Below, piece after piece: positions 58,320 to 64,000 of a DNA stretch of 64,000 nt. The stretch is from assembly GCA_037200445.1 (NCBI GenBank), contig JBBCGH010000001.1, positions 930,001 through 994,000 of the forward strand, read 5' to 3'. Below the pieces are notes generated by a model. It saw nothing but the letters and a program-made list of their open reading frames with translations, had not been told where the DNA came from and searched no databases. Each line of letters opens with the position of its first letter. Position 1 is the first letter of the stretch. The position numbers and the translations under genes are program-made. This DNA comes from Alphaproteobacteria bacterium. GTDB taxonomy: Bacteria > Pseudomonadota > Alphaproteobacteria > Rhizobiales > Xanthobacteraceae.

Positions 58320-59674
58320 GCGAGCTTCCGAAAATCGCGGTCGCCGAGCAGCTGGCCGGACGCATTGCGGCGCTGGATGTGCCTGCGACGGTACGCGAGA
58401 AATGCGTCGACCTTGCGGTCGACGTGGTCGGACTCATCGTCACGGCGCGCAACGAGGACTACGTGCAGGCTACGCTTTCCGCCTGCGACGATGATGGCCC
58501 GTGCACGGCGATCGGTCATGCGCGCACGACCAGCGCGGCCGGGGCCGCGCTGGTCAACGGCACCGCCGCGCACGGCGAGGACTTCGACGACACGTTCGAG
58601 GGCGGGCCGGTGCATGCGGGCGCAGTCGTGGTGCCAGCTGTGCTTGCCGTCTGCGAGCGGCACAATCCGGATGGGGCGGCGGCCCTCAAAGGCATCGCGG
58701 TCGGCGTCGAGGTGCTGTGCCGCCTGAGCATGGTCGTGCCGAAGGCCGTGCACAAGGCGGGCTTTCACCCCACTGCCGTTTTCGGCGCGATGGCGGCTGC
58801 TGCGGGTGTCGCGGCTGCGTTGCGGCTCGACCAGAAACAGACCGTCGACGCGCTCGGCATTGCGGGCAGCATGGCGAGCGGCATCATCGAATATCTCGCT
58901 GAAGGCACGTGGACCAAGCGCATGCATGCCGGCTGGGCGGCGCAGTCCGGCCTGCGCGCCGCCTTGATGGCGCGCGCCGGCTTCTCCGGCCCGCGCACCG
59001 TGTTCGAGGGGACGCACGGATTGTTCCACGGCTTCGCGCACAGAATCGACGGCGATTACGACGCGCTGCTCGGCGATTTCGGACAGCGCTGGGTGACCGA
59101 GACGCTTGCTTTCAAGCCGTACCCGTGCGGAACGATGACCCACCCTTACATCGACTGCGCGCGAAAACTGTTCGCGCGGGGCATCAAGGGCGACGAGATC
59201 GCGGACATCGTCTGCGACGTTGGCGAGGGCACCGTGCACCGCCTCTGGGACCCGCTCGCCGCCAAGCAGAAGCCCGCGAACGGCTACGCGGGGAAATTCT
59301 CGCAGCCGTATTGCATCGCCACCGGCCTGGTGCGTGGCAACGTGGGGCTAGGCGATTTCACAGACGAGGCGGTGAAGGACCCGCGTGTGCTTAGCGTTGC
59401 CGGCAAGGTGCGCTATCGTATCGATCCGCAAAATCCCTATCCGAACGAGTTCACCGGGCACATTCGCGCCACGCTCGCCGACGGCAGCGTACTCGAGGAA
59501 CGGCAGCCGCATTTCCGCGGCGGCGCCAAGGAGCCGCTGACGCGCAAGGATATCGAAGAGAAGTTCGCGCTGTGCTGCCGCCACGGCGGATGGGATGATG
59601 CGAAAACGAAAGCGGCGCTGAAAGTCGCGAAGTCGCTGTATGATGGCCGCGTCGATTTGAAGGAGCTGAGGTGA
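58316..59674 (+). CDS. MmgE/PrpD family protein
   Basis: A 452-residue protein of the 2-methylcitrate dehydratase/cis-aconitate decarboxylase/iminodisuccinate epimerase superfamily. Conserved regions are ALVNGTAAHGEDFDDTFEGG, AGFHPTAVFGAMAAAAG, EGTWTKRMHAGWAAQSGL and FKPYPCGTMTHPYIDC. The ATG overlaps the permease stop (ATGA) and the stop overlaps the SDR GTG, so it belongs to the transporter operon. This coupling suggests that the imported compound is a polycarboxylate; the exact reaction is unknown. Confidence 0.88.
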   Translation: MSELPKIAVAEQLAGRIAALDVPATVREKCVDLAVDVVGLIVTARNEDYVQATLSACDDDGPCTAIGHARTTSAAGAALVNGTAAHGEDFDDTFEGGPVHAGAVVVPAVLAVCERHNPDGAAALKGIAVGVEVLCRLSMVVPKAVHKAGFHPTAVFGAMAAAAGVAAALRLDQKQTVDALGIAGSMASGIIEYLAEGTWTKRMHAGWAAQSGLRAALMARAGFSGPRTVFEGTHGLFHGFAHRIDGDYDALLGDFGQRWVTETLAFKPYPCGTMTHPYIDCARKLFARGIKGDEIADIVCDVGEGTVHRLWDPLAAKQKPANGYAGKFSQPYCIATGLVRGNVGLGDFTDEAVKDPRVLSVAGKVRYRIDPQNPYPNEFTGHIRATLADGSVLEERQPHFRGGAKEPLTRKDIEEKFALCCRHGGWDDAKTKAALKVAKSLYDGRVDLKELR

Positions 59675-60423
59675 GCGAGAAAGAACTATCCGGCCGCGTT
59701 GCGCTGGTGACCGGGGCCGGGCGCAACATCGGGCGCGCGATGGCGAGGGCACTGGCTGCGGGCGGTGCGGCGATCATCGTCAACGTGCGCTCCAACAGGG
59801 CAGAAGCCGATCAGGTCGTCGCCGAGATCGAGCGCGACGGTGGCAAGGCGATCGCGGCCGTCTTCGATGTGGCGGATGAAAGAGCCGTGGCCAGCGGCGT
59901 CGCGGAGGCCGCGAAGCAGCTCGGGCGCATCGACTACCTGATCAACAACGCCGCACTGCGCCAGGAGCGCACCTTCGAGGAGATGAGCTTCAAGGAATGG
60001 CGCGATGTGCTCGGCGTGATCCTCGATGGCGCGTTCCATTGCGCCAAGGCCTGCCTGCCTTACCTCAAGCAGAGCGGCGCCGGCGCGATCGTCAACATCG
60101 GCGGCCTTTCGGCGCACACGGGCTCCGCGCATCGCGCGCATGTGACCGCCGCGAAGCTCGGCCTCGTCGGTTTCACGCGCGGCCTTGCCCACGATCTCGC
60201 GCCCGCCGTCACGGTCAATCTCGTCGCGCCGGGCACCGTCGACACGCCGCGCGATCCAGCGGCCGCAAAGCCCGCGCACCACCTGACGCATAACATGCTG
60301 ATGGGGCGGCGCGGCGCGCCCGACGAAGTCGCCGCGATGGTGCGTTTCCTCTGCGGCCCCGGCGCGCGCTACGTCACGGGGCAGACCATTCATGTGAATG
60401 GCGGGGCGTATCTGTCGAGCTAG
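59671..60423 (+). CDS. SDR family protein lacking the catalytic Tyr
   Basis: A 250-residue SDR fold. The cofactor motif TGAGRNIG and YLINNAALRQ are present, and Lys162 is kept in HVTAAK. But the Tyr four residues before it is Val158, with His157 beside it, and the usual Ser region reads NIGGLSAHTG. So the standard Ser-Tyr-Lys triad is incomplete. It may use another base or have a different role. It starts at a GTG overlapping the MmgE/PrpD stop and ends on a stop that shares CTAG with the convergent gene. Confidence 0.87.
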   Translation: MSEKELSGRVALVTGAGRNIGRAMARALAAGGAAIIVNVRSNRAEADQVVAEIERDGGKAIAAVFDVADERAVASGVAEAAKQLGRIDYLINNAALRQERTFEEMSFKEWRDVLGVILDGAFHCAKACLPYLKQSGAGAIVNIGGLSAHTGSAHRAHVTAAKLGLVGFTRGLAHDLAPAVTVNLVAPGTVDTPRDPAAAKPAHHLTHNMLMGRRGAPDEVAAMVRFLCGPGARYVTGQTIHVNGGAYLSS

Positions 60424-61073
60424 GCCAGTGCGCGCACCGCCTCGAAGAGATCGCGAACTAATTTCTCTTCGATTCCCCGCGTTGCGAATTCCAGCCGGTT
60501 TGCGCGGTCATCGCCGCACCATGCCTGAAGCTCGACCGGCCGTGCCGCGAGGTGCCCCATGACCTGTACCGCGACCGGCCCGCGGCAGCCCGCGATATTG
60601 AGCAGGCCTTTCAACTGCAGCAGGTCGGGACCGCGTAGCGCCGTGAGTGTTGCCACGAATCGGCTGAATGTGTCCCACCTGATCGGCGCGTCTTCCGTTA
60701 GCACGAGCCGGTTGCCATCGAGCCGCAATGCGTCTTCGACGAAGTAATCGCTGCCGAGTACGCCTTCGGCTGCGAACGCGCGCAGGATCGGCGCAAGGTC
60801 TTCGCCGGTTTCGATCGCGATGCGCGAGAACGGTTTCTGCTCGCGCTCGGCCAACAGACCGAGCAATGCGTTTTGTAACTTTGGGCGGACGGTACAGCAG
60901 ACGCAGCCGCCGGGAAGCGGCGCGACGTCATCAGCTCCGAATGTGTCGATGACGATCCTGCCGCCATCGCTTGCCAAGGCCTTGCGCGAAATCGTCACCG
61001 GAATCCGGTGCCCGCGCACATGCCGCTGCCGCCGCCCGAACATGCCGATGTCGGGCGAGGGGAAGTGGCGCAT
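60420..61073 (-). CDS. CobW C-terminal domain protein without Walker A motif
   Basis: A 217-residue protein matching COG0523/CobW metallochaperone GTPases only in parts. The metal motif Cys57-Val-Cys59-Cys60 (GGCVCCTVR) is intact, as is the C-terminal domain (GPDLLQLKGLLNIAGCRGPV). But the Walker A GxxGxGKTT that should follow RIPVTI is absent, and so is the segment with the guanine-specificity motif after VLGSDYFVEDALRLDG. The family is usually over 300 residues. The frame is clean, so it is either a reduced functional protein or an early pseudogene. The ATG overlaps the LVIVD gene stop (TGATG). Confidence 0.7.
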   Translation of the reverse strand: MRHFPSPDIGMFGRRQRHVRGHRIPVTISRKALASDGGRIVIDTFGADDVAPLPGGCVCCTVRPKLQNALLGLLAEREQKPFSRIAIETGEDLAPILRAFAAEGVLGSDYFVEDALRLDGNRLVLTEDAPIRWDTFSRFVATLTALRGPDLLQLKGLLNIAGCRGPVAVQVMGHLAARPVELQAWCGDDRANRLEFATRGIEEKLVRDLFEAVRALA

Positions 61074-62290
61074 CAAAAATCCATCTCCAGCACGTACAGT
61101 CCGCCCACATGCCGGTCGACCGTGTAGACGATGCCGCGCTCGTCCACGAACACGTCGTTGAGCTGGACCGTGCCGCGCGGCGCCAAGGCCGGTGCCTTCG
61201 GCACGAACGTGCCGACCTCCTTGGGCTGGTACGGGTTGGAGATGTCGTAGGCGCGCAAGCCGCCGTTGAAAAACGTACCGATGATGATCGTGTCGGAATG
61301 CCACGAGGTCGGCAGCGGCACGTTCTCGTGGATGTTGTGCGCGCCGAAGCGTCCGCCCGCATGCGCGAACGCATCGTAGGGCAGGGGGCAGGTCGCGACC
61401 GGCACCGGATTGGTCTCGTCGCGCGCATCGAGGATCCACACCAGCTTCGGCCAATCGTCGGCGTTGTCCACCACCGACTCGTCGGTGACGACAAACAGAT
61501 TGCGCTCGAACAGCGGCAGCACGGTGTGAGTAAAACCATGATAGGGAGGCGAGTTATCCCAGCGGCACAAGGGTTTCGGGTGCGCCTTGTCGGAGATGTC
61601 GAGCACGTACATGCCGGCGTCGATGTAGCCGAGGTAGCAGCGGTCCGGGCGCTGCGGATAGACGTTGGTGTTGTGCGCGCGCATGCCCATGTCGAGGATC
61701 GGCGGCTTGTGGCGGGTGGGCTGCGGCTCGGCATCGCCGACGCGCGTGCCCGGCATCCACCAGCGGCCGGCTTCCTTGGGCGCACTCGGATTGCGCACGT
61801 CGAAAACCTGGTAGCACTGGTCGTCGAGCTGGTTGTGGGTGACGAAATCGGCCGCACCCGAGGCCATGTGCACGTATTCGCCGTCGCAGAACCAGAGCTG
61901 GTGCACGCCGCGCGATTTGTCGCCTGAGCGGTCCACGAACGCGATCGACTTCGGCTGCTCCGGCGTCGAAATGTCGAACAGCTCGAAGCCGGCCGGCTTC
62001 TGTCCCGGTTGCTGGCACTGGTAGGCGACCGCCATGATGTCGCCGACGACCTCGAGCGAATTGGAGCGCATGTAGGCTTGCGGCAGCTCGGTCTGCACCA
62101 CGACCTTTGGCTTGCGCGGGTCGGACACATCGACCGCGGTGAAATTCTTCGGCGCGCTCTCGTGCGCGAGCCAGATGATGCGCCGGCCATCCTTGGCGAG
62201 CTGGATCGACATGCCCTCGCCCATCCCGCCAAAGCCTTGCAGCTCGTGGTGCGCGATGAGCTTGAAATTCCATTCGATCGAGTCGGGCAT
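61073..62290 (-). CDS. LVIVD repeat-containing protein (beta-propeller type)
   Basis: A 405-residue protein built of repeated strands with the pattern FTAVDVSDPRKPKVV, FELFDISTPEQPKSI, YQVFDVRNPSAPKEA, MYVLDISDKAHPKPL and LRAYDISNPYQPKEV. These are LVIVD-type repeats that likely fold as a propeller. No signal peptide is seen, so it is probably cytoplasmic, which is unusual for the family. Many His and Trp residues lie in loops (THNQLDDQCYQ, HNIHENVPLP), so a metal or enzymatic role is possible. ATG 62290 is preferred for AGG upstream. It is coupled to the CobW-like gene. Confidence 0.8.
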   Translation of the reverse strand: MPDSIEWNFKLIAHHELQGFGGMGEGMSIQLAKDGRRIIWLAHESAPKNFTAVDVSDPRKPKVVVQTELPQAYMRSNSLEVVGDIMAVAYQCQQPGQKPAGFELFDISTPEQPKSIAFVDRSGDKSRGVHQLWFCDGEYVHMASGAADFVTHNQLDDQCYQVFDVRNPSAPKEAGRWWMPGTRVGDAEPQPTRHKPPILDMGMRAHNTNVYPQRPDRCYLGYIDAGMYVLDISDKAHPKPLCRWDNSPPYHGFTHTVLPLFERNLFVVTDESVVDNADDWPKLVWILDARDETNPVPVATCPLPYDAFAHAGGRFGAHNIHENVPLPTSWHSDTIIIGTFFNGGLRAYDISNPYQPKEVGTFVPKAPALAPRGTVQLNDVFVDERGIVYTVDRHVGGLYVLEMDF

Positions 62291-62306
62291 GCCTGAAATT
62301 CTCCCC

Positions 62307-62418
62307 GTCATGCCCCGCGAAGGCGGGGCATCCAGTAGACACCATCGTGCGTGTGAACGACGGCGCTTGCCAAGAACCTTTTGTGGTTACTGGATCGCCC
62401 GCCTTCGCGGGCGATGAC
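62307..62418. repeat. Inverted pair of GCGAAGGC hairpins
   Basis: GCCCCGCGAAGGCGGGGC followed by ATCCAGTA at the left, and TACTGGAT followed by CGCCCGCCTTCGCGGGCG at the right, face each other across about 50 bases. Each arm is itself a hairpin. The unit resembles a paired repeat of the REP/REPIN kind. It fills the gap between the NMT1-type gene and the LVIVD gene. Confidence 0.75.
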
Positions 62419-62430
62419 GCCGTCGGAGCC

Positions 62431-63420
62431 TCACGCCCCCGCCCGTGCCTTCTCCATGAAGTCCGGGCGCAGCGCCTTGCCCCAGTCCGGGATGGCGGCG
62501 ATCTTCTTCTCCTTCAACAGGATCTCGGCCTGCTCCTGCATGTAGGGCTTCAGATCGCCCGGGAAGCCGGGCTCGACGTCGACGGTCGCCATCGCCTTGC
62601 GGAAGGTGTCCTGGGACATCTGATAGCCCTTGGAGGTGTAGAACGCGTAGATCGCGTCGGCGACCTTCGCGGGGTTCTCCTTGAAGTCCTTCGCGACCTC
62701 GAGCCAGGCCTTCAGATAGGTCACGACCGCATCCGGGCTTTTCTGGATGAAATCCGGCGTCGCCGCCATGAACACCGGCATCTTGTCGACGTCGTAGTAG
62801 TTCATGATCTTCGTCGCGAGGCCGTCGGCTTCGGCGATCGCATTGTACGGCTCGACGTTCACCATCGCGTCCACGGTCTTCGCCGACATTGCGGTGATCA
62901 TGTCGTTCACATTCATGCGCACTTCCTGGTAGTCGCCTTTCTTGAGGCCATGCGCGGGCGCGATCTGGTCGACGAAGATGTTGCCGACCGACGAGCCGGT
63001 CTGGTTCGCGATCTTCAGCCCCTTCAGTTGCTCGATCTTGGCGAGGTTCAGGTCCTTGCGCACCATCACGCTTGCGGTCTTGCCGACATGCTCGATCTGC
63101 GCGATCGCGACGAGCCCACCCTTGTCGTGCCCAAGGATCAGCGAGGGACCCGCATAGGTGCCGAGGTCGACCTGCCGCGCCACCATCTGCTGCATGGTGA
63201 GATTGCCGGACGGCACGCCGAATTCCTCGAACTTCAGCCCGCGCTTTTCGAGGAGGCCCGAGCGCAGCAGGTAATAGGTCGGCATCCCCCACAGGTTGGT
63301 CTGGTAGCCCTGGCGGATCACGGTCTGCGCGAAGGCCGCGCGCGGCCCGAAAGCCGCGGCGGCGAGCGCAAGGCTGGCGGTGAGGGTGCGCCTGCGGGTC
63401 AGTCCGGCCGGATGCGTCAT
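62431..63420 (-). CDS. ABC transporter substrate-binding protein, NMT1/TauA type
   Basis: A 329-residue periplasmic protein. Signal LTRRRTLTASLALAAAAFGP carries a twin-arginine and is cleaved near AFAQ. The mature part has VIRQGYQTNLWGMPTYYLLR and QTGSSVGNIFVDQIAPAHGL. ATG 63420 is chosen because GGGAGAA lies just upstream. It belongs to the aliphatic sulfonate/nitrate-type receptors. No permease is visible; it lies 73 bases downstream of another binding-protein gene on the same strand. Confidence 0.88.
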   Translation of the reverse strand: MTHPAGLTRRRTLTASLALAAAAFGPRAAFAQTVIRQGYQTNLWGMPTYYLLRSGLLEKRGLKFEEFGVPSGNLTMQQMVARQVDLGTYAGPSLILGHDKGGLVAIAQIEHVGKTASVMVRKDLNLAKIEQLKGLKIANQTGSSVGNIFVDQIAPAHGLKKGDYQEVRMNVNDMITAMSAKTVDAMVNVEPYNAIAEADGLATKIMNYYDVDKMPVFMAATPDFIQKSPDAVVTYLKAWLEVAKDFKENPAKVADAIYAFYTSKGYQMSQDTFRKAMATVDVEPGFPGDLKPYMQEQAEILLKEKKIAAIPDWGKALRPDFMEKARAGA

Positions 63421-63493
63421 TGTCGTTCTCCCTCGGATTCTTGTTCTGTCGGCGAGGGATTGAAGACCAATTCCCGCTGCGCGCCAAGGCGGT

Positions 63494-64000
63494 CTAGTCG
63501 ACACCCGCTGCGGCGAGTTGCGCCCTCACGGCCGGCGTAAAGAGGAAGCGGATGAACTCCACGGCGGCCTTCATGTTCTTGGTACCCGTCATCGGCACCG
63601 CCGCGTAAGGTATGTAGCTCTGGAGCTCGGCCGGCAGCGCACCAAGCAGCTTGAGGCGCTTGTGGGCGCGGATCAGGGTGATCGTGCCGACCGCAATGTC
63701 GTCACCGCCGGTCTTCAGGATCTGCTCGAACACGTCGGTCGCGCCTGTGCGCACTATCCTGGCCTTGACGTCCTCGCCAATCCCGAGCCGCTCCAGGACC
63801 TTTGCAAACGCATTTCCGGACGCGACATTGTTGAACACAATGCTGTCGGCCTTGAGCAGCACCTGTTTCAGTGCATCCGAGGTTTTGATGTCGCGCGCGG
63901 TCGCGTCCGCGCGAGCCGCAAGCCCGATCCCCACGCGCGCGAACGTCGGGTGGTCGCCCGGATCGACCTTCCCTTCCAGCGCGAGTGCCCCGGTGAAGTC
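63494..64000 (-). CDS. Molybdate-type (ModA-like) extracellular substrate-binding protein (partial, N-terminus off the window)
   Basis: The C-terminal 168 residues are visible and the frame is open to base 64000. PGDHPTFARVGIGLAARADA, FNNVASGNAFAKVLERLGI and YIPYAAVPMTGTKNMKAAVE with the end FLFTPAVRAQLAAAGVD are typical of the ModA-like SBP_bac_11 family. Members of this wider group bind oxyanions or unknown small molecules, so molybdate is not certain. It precedes the NMT1-type gene on the same strand and may be co-transcribed with it. Confidence 0.8.
   Translation of the reverse strand, partial: DFTGALALEGKVDPGDHPTFARVGIGLAARADATARDIKTSDALKQVLLKADSIVFNNVASGNAFAKVLERLGIGEDVKARIVRTGATDVFEQILKTGGDDIAVGTITLIRAHKRLKLLGALPAELQSYIPYAAVPMTGTKNMKAAVEFIRFLFTPAVRAQLAAAGVD

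Overview
The window is GC-rich, densely packed chromosomal DNA from a metabolically versatile alphaproteobacterium, most likely a Rhizobiales member near Bradyrhizobium, Rhodopseudomonas or Pseudolabrys. This is inferred from gene content (many HAAT/Liv-type ABC transporters, a Bug/TctC receptor, acyl-CoA dehydrogenases, an aminobenzoyl-CoA monooxygenase/reductase fusion) and from the hairpin-forming intergenic repeats. No rRNA, tRNA, CRISPR array, prophage or insertion sequence was seen.

Layout. (1) 1-8189: a CoA-dependent aromatic-acid cluster. A leftward, translationally coupled operon (SDR, MarR, enoyl-CoA hydratase, acyl-CoA dehydrogenase, aryl-CoA ligase) diverges from a monooxygenase/old-yellow-enzyme fusion followed by a patatin-like lipase. 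The divergent region carries palindromes suited to the MarR protein. (2) 8190-13833: a leftward livFGMH plus substrate-binding-protein operon and a rightward cupin gene. Their shared upstream region has another copy of the same palindrome and a 167-bp double-hairpin element. (3) 13835-28000: single genes and small operons: a GGDEF/EAL protein, GNAT, Bug receptor with uronate dehydrogenase-like protein, flavin monooxygenase, leuCD, a TadG-like vWA protein, an isopropylmalate-dehydrogenase-family enzyme, a PQQ sugar dehydrogenase-like protein and an NMT1-type binding protein. A second double-hairpin element lies here.

(4) 27921-38423: a flavoprotein disulfide reductase, an SDR, and a leftward beta-oxidation operon in the order HADH fusion, thiolase, large and small acyl-CoA dehydrogenases, third acyl-CoA dehydrogenase. 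The order resembles the pim genes of Rhodopseudomonas. A divergent IclR gene and a perfect inverted repeat sit between them. (5) 38453-45708: a complete Liv-type transporter with three tandem paralogous binding proteins, preceded by a tiny ORF that may couple translation. (6) 45805-52883: a two-gene ABC exporter, an orphan promoter/terminator unit that may encode a small RNA, a DapA-like lyase, a class III CoA-transferase with an enoyl-CoA hydratase, and an SGNH-like protein. (7) 52984-64000: an Fbp-type ABC transporter with two tandem Tat-exported binding proteins, followed without a break by a MmgE/PrpD protein and an SDR lacking the catalytic Tyr. Converging on it are an LVIVD-repeat protein coupled to a CobW-like protein without a Walker A motif, and two more binding-protein genes.

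The overall theme is uptake of organic acids and their CoA-thioester catabolism. The least explained signals are the paired CTAG hairpin elements, the compensated hairpin repeats at gene ends, the reduced CobW-like protein, the orphan RNA unit, and a ribosome-binding site buried in a hairpin.
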